Shown: one piece after another, positions 1 to 12,284 of the stretch
Position numbering within the stretch: the first letter of the stretch is position 1
Layout: each line of letters opens with the position of its first letter
Assembly (NCBI GenBank): GCA_948567375.1
Contig: OX419757.1
Coordinates: forward strand, 75,764,001 to 75,828,000
Reading direction: 5' to 3'
Origin: Lunularia cruciata
Taxonomy: Eukaryota > Streptophyta > Marchantiopsida > Lunulariales > Lunulariaceae
DNA: 64,000 bases
Notes under the pieces: generated by a model
Told to the model about the DNA's origin: nothing
What the model saw: the letters and a program-made list of their open reading frames with translations, nothing else
The model's database searches: none
Made by a program: the position numbers and the translations under genes

Positions 1-75
1 ATGCACCGGTGTTGGTACAAGCATTTGAGCAATAGTTGCACAACGAGGACGTTGTGTCTTAAAAGGAGGGAGGTT
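1..75 (+). mobile_element. 3' end of a family-A LTR retrotransposon with polypurine tract
   Basis: These bases lie directly left of an LTR whose left end is TG. The last 14 bases before the LTR are almost all purines (AAAAGGAGGGAGG, about 61-73), as expected for the plus-strand primer of an LTR retrotransposon. Upstream is the kind of sequence found at the end of plant gypsy pol genes. The body of the element therefore lies to the left of this window. This explains why the adjacent LTR has no matching target duplication on its two sides. Confidence 0.65.
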
Positions 76-819
76 TGTATCAAGAGCTAGCCATATGATC
101 TAGATGTGAAATTTGGTTTGGTAACATCTAGAATGATAGTATACATGATGCTCAAAATAGATCAGATAGAAGTATCACCAAAAGGGTACTTCTACGAATA
201 GGGAAAAAAACCGAAATAGATTTGAAAACCTTGGAACCAATAGCTAGACATATGATTTGAAGGTGAGAATTGGGTTGGTAACATCTGGAAGGATGTTACA
301 TAGGATGGACTGAATAGATCAGCAAGAGGTATCACCAAAAGGGGACTTCTACAAATAGAGTTGGAACCAAAATATGCCTGAAATCTTTGAAGGCAATTTT
401 GGAGGCCTAAATAGATGAATTAGGCCTCAAAAATGTGCATGTGCCTTCCTCCCTTGACAAAGAAAAGGATGGCCTTCCCTCCCCTCTGCTTTGTCTCATC
501 GAGAGCTTTCCAATGGTACCTCACCCACGTGATTCTGAGATTCCTACAAGAAGATTCCCTCCAGTCAAAGCTTGTTTGACCAACCAGATAGGACCAAGAC
601 CGACATGTCACCCATCCAAGTAAGTAATCCAAGGGTGGAGCCTGCTGACATGTCACCTATCTATGTGCCTAATCCTATGGTGGAGCTTCATTGGAGGAGA
701 TCCGCTTTACCTATATAATAAAGAGAAGGTGCTCCTTTGGGGCATCGGAGTTTGAGTGTGAAAGTGTGTGTTCCTCATGGTGTGATTCTCTTCAGGTCTC
801 CTATCCTCAGAGTATTACA
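76..819 (+). mobile_element. 3' LTR of a family-A LTR retrotransposon
   Basis: The LTR is about 744 bp and starts TGTA and ends GTATTACA. It matches the solo LTRs at 31677, 42774 and 52975 along its length. It carries two imperfect tandem copies of a module of about 155 bp near its left end, each containing an AACATC...GATGTT inverted repeat. A TATA-like TATATAATA at 712-720 probably marks the transcription start. The five bases on the left (AGGTT) and right (AATAG) differ, and the left flank is a polypurine tract, so this is a 3' LTR rather than a solo LTR. Its right side lies inside an older chromovirus fragment. Confidence 0.8.
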
Positions 820-3507
820 AATAGAAGGCCTTCCTTAAGGGAGAAGGTGTTGCTTTCTTTGTTGCATGTTGCAAGATGACCATATACCATCAGGAAGAAG
901 GGATCTTGTTGTAGAATTGACCAAAATTCATTTTGGACCTTGGAGTCAATTGGCACCATTGTAATTGCCATCGTGATGAGAGGAAGAGACTTCAAATCAG
1001 GACGTCGTGATAGGGCATCAAGGATGATATGGGACCAACCTGGTTTGTACTCAAGTTTGATGTCAAACAATTGAAGTTGCTCCTCCCATCAATGATGTTG
1101 ACTCTTCATGTGTTCCAAGTGTAAAGTCTGCAATGATTTGTGATCAATTTTCATGGTCACTTGCTTCCCCAAGAGGTAATGCCTCCATACCTTGGTGGCA
1201 TATACCATTGCAAGTTGTTCTTGATCTCAAGTAGAGTCATTTCTTTTGGATGTATTTAGTCAGCAAGATACAAAGGCAATGACATGTAGTCCATCTAGGA
1301 ATTCCTATTGCAACACGGCTCCAATTGCAAAGTTAGAAGCATCAAAATCAACTACACAAGGTAGTTGAGGATCATATGGTTGAAGAATGGGTCTTAAGAC
1401 ACCATATGTTTCAACTTCTAGAATGCTTCTTTGTGCTTGGTAGTCCACTGAAAGCTTGAGTTCTTCCCCAAGAGGTCAGTCAATGGTGCAGCCACATGAG
1501 CATAATAATGGATGAATTGTCTAAAAAAACTGGGCAATCCATTAAATGCCCAAAATTTTGTAGCATCCTTTGGAGTAGGCTAATCAATAATGGCCTTGAT
1601 TTTCTCCTCTTCCATCTTGATCCCCTTTGATAGGTCTTGTGATCCAAGAAGGTAACTTCTTTTTGCCAAAAAGCATACTTCAACTTCTTGCGGTAAAATT
1701 TCTATTGTCATAGTCGTCTTAGGACTTCTCGCATGTGATTCATGTGTTTTGCTTCTATCTTATTATAGACTAAGATATCATCTAAGAACACCATCACGTA
1801 CCGGTCCAATAGGCCATCCAACACCCAATGCATTTCATCCATGAAGAGTGCTGGAGCATTACTAAGCCAAAAGGTAAAACTCTCCATTCAAAATGCCTCC
1901 CAATCAATGAGGATTTGCCAATAGCCGTTGCAAAGATCCAACTTGGAGAAGTATTGTGCCCCACTCAATTGATCAAGCAAGTCATTGATCCAAGGTAAGG
2001 GATATGTTTGCTTATTTTTTGCTTAGAAACTAAGTCCTCCATCCTTTATTGAAACAAATAGTATTGGTGCTCCCTAAGGAGAGATACTATGTCATATGAA
2101 ATCCTTCTCCAACAACTTTGTAAATGTTGTTTGCAACTCCTCCAATTCCTTTGGTGAGAGCCAATAGATTGGTCTACTCATTTGAGTACTCCCTTGCAAT
2201 AACTCAATCTTGAAGAGCATACCACACTTGGAGGGTAATCCCTTTGGCAGATCATCTAGAAACACATCTGCAAACTCCTTAATTATCTGATCAACCATTG
2301 CTTGATGAGCCTCTTGACCCTCCTCAAATTGTCCTTGTGCAATCGGCTTGATCCACACTCAAAAAAAAACTTATTGTCCTCCAAAGCTTGCTCTATGGCA
2401 GCTTCACTAACAAACTTCCTATCTAGTGACTCATCTCTCTTCAAAGCTTGCTCCATGGCTACTTTCCTAGCAAACTTCCTATCTTGGGACTCATCTCCCT
2501 TCAAGGCTTGCTCTATGGCTACCTTGTCGATAAACTTCTCATCTTAGGATTGACTATTCTTAGGTGTCTTACTCAAAGGTGCCAAACAACCTAATAGGAA
2601 ATTCTTACCTTGGTGTTGTACTTGAATTTATCATTTGGTCCAATCACCTTGAACCGTATGATGTTCAAGCTAAGGTAGTACTAGAATAACATTGTAGTGT
2701 AGAGGTGCCACTACAAACCTCATACATTCCAAATACTCCTTCCCAATCTTGAAGGTAATAAGATGCAAGGTGCAGAATGTAAAACCCTTTCTACCATCTG
2801 CCATCATCAATCTACTTCCAATTACTAGCTTGATAGGAATAACTAATTCCTTTACCACTTGCATAGACATGCAATTCTCTAAACTTCCAAAATCAACCAA
2901 AATCTTACAACCCCGATTAGATATCATACCTTGCAAGTGAAGCAAACTTGCATAGGTTGAGCCTTCAATCTCATTGGAACTAATCAAGCTCCCAGTAGGC
3001 AACTCAAAATTGCCTACTAGGATTCCTTATTTCCTTGTTCATTCCGCTCCACAATTTCCATTTGGGCAACTTGTTGAGGTTGCTTATTCTTGAGTGGACA
3101 CTCTACAATGCGGTGTCCGATTTGGCAGCAAAATAAAAACAACCACCATTTTGTCATAATGTTTCACGTTCTATTGTGCCAGTGGTCTTCACTAGATAAC
3201 ATCAATCTCCATTGGTATTGGCTCCTCCATTTTGTATATTGTGTGTGTGCATTTGGGGAAGGCCGAGGTTGAGACCAAGTTGTCACAACCAAGGAATCAA
3301 AGCATTTAGCCAATTCCATGGCTTCCTCCAAGTCTTTGGGCTCACACATAGTCACTTCTAGTCTGGTGTGGGACCTCCAACCTCTCACAAAGTGATCTAG
3401 AGCTTCTCCATCTTGTATATCCAAAATTTGCATAATGGTGTTCTAGAATCAAGTGGTATAGCTTCTTATTGAGCCAATCTGGTTCAATTTTGCCAACTTA
3501 TCTTGAG
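820..3507 (-). mobile_element. Decayed chromovirus (Ty3/gypsy family B) fragment, copy 1
   Basis: On the minus strand the fragment runs gag (about 3507-3090), protease (about 3000-2670), a coding minisatellite (2549-2370), reverse transcriptase (about 2358-1480) and RNase H (about 1450-820). Peptide blocks match the better-preserved copy at 45986-51613, for example EYKPGW followed by LDALSR near 1040-1000, and the gag block beginning MQILDI near 3430. Frames are broken by many stops and small indels. The left side is cut at 819/820 by a family-A element that inserted between RNase H and integrase. The right side stops matching in gag at about 3507, and no LTR was found beyond. It is not functional. 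Confidence 0.85.
2370..2549 (-). repeat. 60-bp coding minisatellite between protease and RT, three units
   Basis: Three imperfect 60-bp units (2370-2429, 2430-2489, 2490-2549) encode a charged 20-residue repeat with the core KF...AIEQA. The same repeat is found at the same place in the other two family-B pol genes (12165-12284 and 48030-48209). Confidence 0.85.
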
Positions 3508-4825
3508 AGAAATGCCTTTGAGTTTGTAACACCTTCTTGGCCAAGTACCGCTTTGGTGTGGTAACTTTGGGAGAGAAATTCATAATTCAAATCCATTGTG
3601 TGAAGAAGAATTGACACTTTCCTCTTACACTTGTTAGAAGTTTAATTAGGTGATTGTAGGAAGAGAAGATAGAAATTAAGATCATAATTGGTGGTGTTGT
3701 AGTAGTTAGGTTAGGTGAAGAACACACTTAGCCATCAAAGATCAGTTTAGGGAAAAGTGGAGTAGCAATAGAAAATGAAATCTAAAGCTTTGGCCCAATA
3801 ATCTTAGAGTCCACTTTCCCATGCAATTTTTCATACAATGCAAAGTCTAGTTTAATCAAGTTGTATTCATCTAGTGTCCAACTTTGAATGCCCTTGCAAG
3901 AGTAGAGATGCAACTTCACAATAGGATTTTAGTTGTTTGAATCCTAAGGAGAGGGTTGGCAACTGGATTCTAAATGTGTTGAGTGGCCTAATGATGGATT
4001 TGATCAATCCTAAGTGCCAAAAGTAGCATTGAATCAAAATTTTAGGGACATTTGTTGCCAATTAAGTCCCTTTGGCGTTGTGCCTTTGGAGAAGAGTAGA
4101 ACATGCCATCAAGGTTGAGTGGTTTGGGGTAAAGTGAACCATCACCTTCAAGGTAACTTTGGTTACAAGTAGATATTTTGAGACTTTGAGAGTGATTTAG
4201 GATCTTTTTGATTTATCATAGAGTGCCACAATGGATGCCTTTACTCGTGTACTAGGAGTGGTTCTTTCCCAAAAGATTAACTAATAAACCCTAAACAAAA
4301 TACACATTGTGACACTTTCTCTTCACTTTTAGTCCTTTTTGGACTGTATCCATGTAGGATCAACTTATTGTTACCAGTTTTACGAGTAGTACGGTGACAT
4401 GGGGTAGTTACAATGAGCAGTAAACCTCAAGATTTGTTTGGAACCTCGTTGTATTGAATGTGGCCTTTACTTCTTCCTTTCCAAAGTGTGCTACAGGGGA
4501 TAACACTACACTCTTTTGAGAGTAGTTCATGCCCAATAGGTGAAGTAGGAAGTAATAAGTAAATTGCAACTTAGTGACACTTGTCTTCATTTCTAGTCAT
4601 TTTTTACGTGTATCTTCAATGGAACAACTTTTTCTTACCAATTTTACTAGCATTTAGTCAATAATGAGTCACTAAATGATGCATACATCAACACAAGAAA
4701 ATTAGTGAATTTACAAAGTTTTTGTAAATTCAAGCAATTCTTATCCATACCATCTTATGTAGTTTAGATAAATCTAAGCAATTTGATGCATACACTACAT
4801 ACCTTGGTATTATTATCATCCAAAT
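3508..4825. other. No recognisable gene
   Basis: The family-B match ends at about 3507. I see only short open frames here, the longest 64 codons, with no motif or resemblance I can name. The base composition resembles the surrounding decayed transposons. Confidence 0.5.
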
Positions 4826-5391
4826 AAAGAAGAACATAAGATTGAAATCCCTAATACTCTGATGTCCCAAAGCAGCACTCAAACTTTATTATATAGTAGA
4901 GAAGAACCCCTTTGAGTGAGCTCTACTCTTAGATAATAGATATGGATTGGTGACATGTTCACCCTAATAGAACCCTTTGGGAGAGCTCCACCCTTAGATT
5001 AGAAATGTCAGCCCTAGTCCCATTTGGCTGGTCAAACAAGTTTGACCAAAAGGAATATTTTTTGGAACCTTTCTATAAACAACTCAAAACAAAATGGAAA
5101 TGGAACCATTCAAAACATCTCAAGGAAAAAGACTAAAGGGACCTTTTAGTCTTTTTAAGGAAACACCTTTTTCAGGTAAAGGTGTAAAATATTATTTTTT
5201 GAGGCTTAATTCTTTTGTTTAGCCTCCAAAATTGGCTTTGGAATTTTTAATGTGTTTTCAACCTTTGCACTATTGGTGAAAGTCCTTTTTTGGTGACTAC
5301 TCTATCCACTTGACCTAGGCAATCATATATAATATCTCAAAGATATTATCAAGCCAATTTTCACCTTCAGCTAATTTGTCTAACTAATGTA
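4826..5391 (-). mobile_element. Old, diverged family-A-like LTR
   Basis: Read on the minus strand this matches the family-A LTR in order: the TATA-bearing block (ATTATATAG near 4895), the GACATGT blocks, the GGTCAAAC block near 5035, and the terminal module near 5280-5380. It is strongly diverged and has only one copy of the terminal module. Ends are approximate and I found no clean target duplication. Confidence 0.6.
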
Positions 5392-6932
5392 TTGAATGTA
5401 GCTTATGCACTTCACAATTCAGTAAGACTTTTAAAGGCCAAATTAGTTCCTATATTCTGAATGTCTAATACTTTTTTATAGAAGAACCATCCAATCAACT
5501 TGAAGTAAGAAAATATCTCTTCATTAAGAAAAGCAATTAATCACAAAAATATTACAATTGATCATCTATATATTGGAATTATTAATTATTATACATCTTT
5601 AATTGATAATATTTATATTGGAAATTTGAATAATACAGAGAAAAGTGAAACTCTAGATAATATATATAAGCTTATATTTTAGACAAATATTATTTTGTAT
5701 TCTTGTGTTTAAATGGATGATAAAATGATAAGGTATACATTCCTCATAATAATCTCTAATAACTTGAACATTCAATTGAAACTCAAATAACTATTAAATT
5801 TTAAATTAACTACCTGACATATATCTAATTTTACAATCTATAGTGTAATAGACAACTTCCAAAATCTTACTTAGTTGAAGTTTTGTTTTAATATTTTTCT
5901 CTTGCTTCTTATTTTGATCATTGTTAAATGACTAATTACAATGACTATAGATTTTTCTAGTAGTATTGGGTTTGATAAGATGTTTATCTTTCAAAAAACA
6001 TACAAGAAACATATAAATTATTATATATATGGAACTTGATGTTACTATCAAAGAGACATAACTTCAAGTTCTTTAGAAAGAGATAGGAACCAGCAAGAAT
6101 TTGGGATGATATGATAAGAAAGATTTCAAAATATGAAAATCTTTTGAAATATTTAAGTATTGAAAATATTAAATTTTATTTTTCCATTAGCAAATTTAGC
6201 AATAAAGAAATTTTATATGAAAGCATAATTTCATTATAAAAGTATTAGCTTTACATGTTCCTTCTTTATAAATAATAGTATTGTATTTTTATAAAAAAAG
6301 TTATTGAATCACAACATAAATTTTAGAAATGAAATATTTAGAAAGTATCAAATATAGGGGATATAATATAGTAAATTGATACTTATTTCAACTTTTATGA
6401 TTATGACATTAAAATCAATTAATTAATATGATCTATTGTTTATTGTAGATTATATGAAATATTTTATATTATATAATATATGTTATCTGAAAGTATCCTA
6501 AATATTCACATGGTAGTTATATGTGAATATAAAGTTGATCCTCTAAGGTCCAAAACTCATAATCTATGATATACTAGCATAGATTATACATCAACTAGTT
6601 AGGTATATATGAAAAGACAAACAAAAATTACATTTTATAGGTTTATTTTGTATTTACATTGAAATTTTTAAGCTTCAGCAATGCTAGTCTAGCACTACAT
6701 AGCCTCAAGAAATATTGCTAAATCTAGGTTACAATCAATAAAGCTACTAAAAGTCAAAATTAGTTTATGCTAACCAATTAAGGAATAATAAATGGACCAA
6801 TTACTATATATTATACCATTGTGGTACCCACATTTTTCACAAAAATTTTATTTTAATTAATTTCACTATTTTTTTGAAGACATGATATAATAAATTGTTA
6901 TTGAGAAAAGGAAAATTCATAGTTTGAGTATT
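5392..6932. other. Very AT-rich stretch, nothing recognised
   Basis: This stretch is dominated by A and T with no open frame of note, no RNA gene and no repeat that I can match elsewhere in the window. Confidence 0.5.
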
Positions 6933-7475
6933 TGTAACAACCCAAGAAGCACATAAGATTGGAACTCTTAAAAACTTTGATGCCTCAAATGAGCACCTTG
7001 TCTCTATTATATAGCAAAAAGGATACACCAAAGGGAGCTACACCCTTAGGTTAAATTCATGGCTTGGTGACATGTCAACAAGCTATACCCTTAGATTAGA
7101 TGTATGGATTGGTGACATGTCTATTCTTCTCCTATTTGGCTAGTCAAACGTGTTTGACAAAAAAAATTGTTGGAGAATCTTCTTGTAAGAAGCTCATAAT
7201 AACATGGAAGAGATACTATTAGAAAGATCTCAATGAGACAAAAAAGGAGAGAAGGCAATATATTTTCCTTGGAGTGGGAGGACAATTCCATTTCTTGAGG
7301 TCTAATTCTTTTGTTTAGACTTTCAAAATTAGCTTTGAAGTTTTTGGTTTGTTTTCAACTTTTGCCATATAAGTGGAAGTACTCTTTTGGAGATTCTTCT
7401 ATCTTGTTACATCTCTAAAGATATTAGCAAGAAAATTTTCACTTATAGCTAAATTGTATAGCTAATGGTATTACA
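6933..7475 (-). mobile_element. Old family-A-like LTR, minus orientation
   Basis: It starts TGTAAC and ends GGTATTACA, which is the complement of the family-A LTR start. The order of internal blocks matches family A on the minus strand, including the TATTATATAG block near 7008 and the GGTCAAAC-like block near 7143. It has a single copy of the terminal module that is doubled in younger copies. The flanking five bases (GTATT and TTATC) do not match, so it is either very old or recombined. Confidence 0.65.
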
Positions 7476-10400
7476 TTATCCTTGAGAGTTTTGTCCGTTT
7501 AAGCAAAGGTATGAATTGTAGAAGCCCAAAGCCAAAGACACTCTAAAGGAAAAATGACAAATTAAACAAGTCTAAGGGATGAGTGAAATGAAGTGTACAA
7601 GTACAAAGATATTGGTTAAAGAATTACTGTTGAAGATTGGTAACATTCAAGGAAGATTTTTTGCACTCAACAATGGCATCACGTAAGTGAGAGAGATTGT
7701 TCAAGGAATATTTTGCATGTATGGAGAAGTGCACCTCCCCAATTACCTGACATGTAAGGAGAAGAAGTGCTAAACCAATCCTTCATGCTAAACCACCATT
7801 AAGCCATTGAAGGACTGAAGAATGATTAGGGAATATATCTATAAAACTAAGTTCAAATTGATCAATATCACTTTTCACAAAGTGATTTCATTTTCAGATT
7901 CCAATGAGCTTAGAAATCTCAAGCCTTAGTTTTCATTTCTAATTAAAGTGATGACATTAGAAAAGAAGTTCACAAACAAGGCATTGATCAACAACATCAA
8001 AGAAACTTTCTTTGAAAAGTGGCCAGACAACAATGGGAGGGATGGGTTTGAAGTTACACGGATCCAACTCAAAGGACTATCCTTGAACCAATTATGAAGT
8101 TGTTTAAACATAAGAGAATGACTTACCTCAGCAGTAGCCAAGCAATTCATTTTTAATATTTGTATTAGGGAAACCTATCAAGTGGGAAGGACCAAGACAA
8201 GGAAGCAATGACCAAGGTATGAAACCTATACAAGGAAGAGGCAAAGAAGGTGGATACCTCGATGCAAGAGAATTTTTAGGTAAAGAGGCAAAATGCCTTC
8301 CTTGTTGTAGATCTCGGCATATGGGAGGAAAAAATCAAGAAGTTAGCATATTCAAGAAGTTGCAAGGGGAGTTAAGTGCACTCCAACTTGAGATAAAGTA
8401 GAAGAAGATTGGGCAAAATGTTGTGTTGTGGTTTACATAGCCCATGAAAAAGTACACTAGTGTGGTTTATCTCCATAAATATGGAGTAGATTATATGATG
8501 GATCCCACAGTTGAGTTATTGCCATGTGAGAAATCTATGTGTATTTAAGTGGTTGGTCATGTGTTGTATGATCTATCCTTTTTAATGGTCTGATGTAAAT
8601 AGGGAGTAGAGAGTTAAGAGAAAGGGGTGTTTTTTAGTTTTAGAGTCTCGAGTGAGAGGAAGATGTTGAGAGTGGGAGTTTTAGCCATACATGGACCCTA
8701 TAGTGTCAAAAGAAGCATTTGAGCATGAGATATCCCTTGCTCTTGATCTACCATTCACACATCCTTTTTTCATCAAGCTTTAAATTCTACACCATGATGG
8801 CTTACGGGTCTAGATGATGGCATATTTTGGGGTGATATAAATGGAGTGAGTGATGGAAAATCTAGATCCTATCATCCTTCCAATGCTTACTTACAAGAAA
8901 GTTTGGGATTTAACAATTTTTGTGCTCTTATGGGAGAAGAAGGATTTAAATTTGCTCATGAGCTTCAAGGTGGAATTGTGGGGTCCATTTGTCAAAAAGT
9001 GAAAAGGCTAAATGACAAATTTGCAAGAGTTTGGGTCCTAACAAGGGAAGCTTGAACTTCTTTGAGGATTGAAGGAGTTAGAGAAGTGCATTTGGAGAGA
9101 GAAGAGTTGACAAATCAAGAGAAAAAAACTCAAGGGAATTTAGCAGATTTTGAATGGATTAGGGTCAATTAAAGTATGGGGTTGAATTTTCACTCAAATG
9201 AGAAAATAAGAGAATTTTGACAATTGTGTCATATCTTTTTATGATATATTAATGGAATTAGTGGGTTCATAAAGTATTCATCACATTGAGATCAATAAAT
9301 TCTACTTTGAGTCAATCTTAGATTAGATATGATCAATTGAAGTTGGAACATTGGAGATCAAATTGTTGAGTAGAAGATTATGATTGCGTTTTGGGGTTTT
9401 TGGTTGCTTCTCAAGTTGTGGATTACATCAAGCTATGAAAACTTTAAATATTGTTGGTGGTTAGATTTTACACCTTTGTGTTGAGATTTCATATGAATTA
9501 CTTAAATATAGAATGCAAGGTCTTGGAAAAATTGTATCTAGGTTTGTAGAGCTTACAAGTTATCCTAACTTATGAGTTGATTCATATTTAAGGATTGGGA
9601 TTAGATTGAGCCATCAAAATTCTCAAGGATTTAAACCAGAGAACAACTAGTTATAATAGACCTTTTGGTTGGTTCAAGGTCCATAGAGAGAGAGAAATAA
9701 TGCAATAAGTTATTGAAATAATATCATACATTCAATAAGAGCATTTCTACCTTTAATCACTACTAAATGCCAACTCTACAAACTTTTAACCATGATTGAA
9801 GATTTTAGGCTACAAGAGTGGATTTGAGGACTATGTATATCTTTGATCTAGAAATTTGGAGGAAATTGCCCAAGAGCAAACCCTCAATTAGAGATTTCAA
9901 AATTAAGGTGAAAAAAATTAGCCAAATCTTAAACCTTATCAAGGGAGCTGTTGTGGTCAAATTATGGCTTATTTCATATCTTGCAAAGTTCATTTCATAG
10001 ACTTTTCATTGAATGCTAGAACACTCAAATCAAAGTCACAAAGGAAAATTTATGTCTATATGAGTTGCACAAAGTTTTCCTCATCAAAAAGACATGGAAT
10101 TTCCCTACTTGGAGGACAAATTGGTTTGGAAGTTGGAATACAAACTGAGAGAAACTTGGAGTACAGATTAAAATCAGCTTGAGGATAGGTAGGATGCTCT
10201 AATGCTAATTTTTGCCAGACGTCCAGAGGGTTTTTGTTGAATTCTTATGGTTGGATCCTCTCTTTGCTTGCATGCTTGTTTGTATGCCTAGTTGGTTTGG
10301 ATTGCTATGCGGGAAATGTGCTTAAGTTCCTTCCTTCTAGGTTTGTTGTATGTTTTCTCATTGGTAATGTTGGAAGTAATGACCAACAGACCAAGAGTTA

Positions 10401-10784
10401 CATGCTGTGATGACAAGTTACTCCCCTACTCAATAGAAGGAATACTAGAAGGTTCACTAAAAGAGTGAAAGGTTCCAATGATTAGGCAACATGTGTGCTC
10501 AAACTAGTAGTGAAAAATCAATACATGACGTCTAATCCGTAAACTCCATAGTTAGGGACCTAGTGTGTTCACAAAGAGAGAAAGGCAAAGTATGACAATG
10601 AGGACCAACTACTAGCTAAGGAAAAAGAAGTGGTAAGCATTGGGATGACTTGGAGAATTCTAGAGTTTGGATAGTGACCTTGGAATTGCTAATAGCCAAG
10701 TATCTCAACAAGATGGCCACCCAATTGGAGCACTTGGCCAAAGAACTAAAAAGAGAAGAGGAAAGGAGGTGGATTGAGTTCATA
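7476..10784. other. Unassigned repeat-like DNA without a supported gene
   Basis: Open frames here are at most about 70 codons (for example 8219-8401, 8846-9055, 9964-10182). None shows a domain or motif I recognise and they are not linked by convincing splice sites. The stretch before 10785 is purine-rich and might be the decayed gag or spacer of another element, but I cannot show this. Confidence 0.4.
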
Positions 10785-11189
10785 TGACAATATGGAGTTT
10801 AAAGACTAGTTAGTCAAGGCTAAGAAAATAACAAATAGGTCAAATTAGCCTAAAATATTATAGAAGTGTCTATGAAGCTACTTGGTACCTTCAAAGAATT
10901 GTGTAATGTGCATGCCAAGTGGTTACTTCTAGGAGGAAGCTTTTTGGGAAGTTTCTTGGCTAGCTTAGCTTGCACTCCAAGTTGGTAGCTTCTAGAAGAA
11001 AGTTTCTTAGGAAACTTCTCTGTTAACTTGGCTTACACTCCAAGAAGTGACTTTAGGAAGCTTCTTGAGAAGCTTCTCAAGAGCCTAGTATGTTCACTAT
11101 AAATACCAAAGCCCTATGTTTCTCTCATTCAAGTGTCCCAATATGATATTCCATTCTCTTATTTTTCTCCTTAGTCTTGGTTTTTTATA
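10785..11189 (+). mobile_element. 5' LTR of chromovirus family B, copy 2
   Basis: About 405 bp matching the 412-bp LTRs at 45986 and 51202 along its length, starting TGACAATATGGAG and ending TTTATA where the younger copies have TTTACA. It is followed directly by TTGGTATTAGATC, a mutated form of the primer-binding site seen in the younger copy. It includes the TATAAATACC promoter-like block near 11098. Confidence 0.85.
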
Positions 11190-12164
11190 TTGGTATTAGA
11201 TCAAGAATAGGATGGATGGAATTTATGGACCAACAAATCTATTTTTGCAAAACCATTGGGATTTTCATATTTATGTTCTACCCAAGCATCATTTCATGCA
11301 ATTCATCACCTCACACTTTAGGCAAAATTTTCTAAATGCAATTACCTTGTCAAAGGAACCTTTGGTACTTTTAATTGTACTTATGGAGACTAGTGGAAGG
11401 GTTGCCTCTACATGTTAATTTAGATAGATTGTGGATAGTGAGATAAAGTAGTAGTTATGGCAACAATGCTTGAGATTTTCATTGATATGCAACAATAAAT
11501 TGAGCACCTTATTTGATTGTTTGAAGAACATGACCATCAACAACAAGAGCACATAGAGAGAGCACTATTTTGAGGAGAAGAAGAGTGAATATAGAGAGAC
11601 ATCACATTGTTGAATGTACACTCAAGAATGGATGATGTTCACAAATCACACAAATGGAGTTGTGGAGTGGAATGTTCAAGGAAACAAAGAATTCATGTAG
11701 AAGATTTCAAGCCACCTATTGGGAACTTGATTAGTTCCAATAGGGTTGAAGGCTCAACCTATGCAAGTTTGCTTCACTTGTAAGGTATGATATTTGATTG
11801 TGGTTGTAGGACTTTGGTTGATTCTTGAAGTTCAAAGAATTTCATGTCTATGCAATTAACAAAGGAATTAAGTATTCCTATCAAGCTAGTAATTAAAAGC
11901 AAATTGATTATGACATATGGTAGAAAGGGTTCTACATTTTGTATCTCACATCTTATTACATTTAGGATTGGGAAGGAGTATTTGGAGTGTATGGGGTTTG
12001 TAGCGGCATCTATATACTATGATGTCATTCTAGATCTACCTTGGCTTGAACATTATAAGGTTAATTTTGATTGGAACCGATGACAAATTCAAGTACAGTA
12101 CCAAGGCAAAAAATTTCAATTAGATTATCTTGCACCTCTAAGTAATATACCTAAGAATAGTCAA

Positions 12165-12284
12165 TCCCAAGATGGGAAGTTTGTCAAGAAAGTAGCCAAA
12201 GAATAAGCTTTGAAGGAAGATAATTCTCAAGATGGGAATTTTGTCAATGAAGCAGCCATAGAGCAAGCTTTGGAGGATGATAAG
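12165..12284 (+). repeat. 60-bp coding minisatellite, two units
   Basis: Two units (12165-12224 and 12225-12284) of the same 60-bp coding repeat that is present three times in the other two family-B copies. The unit number therefore varies within the family. Confidence 0.8.
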
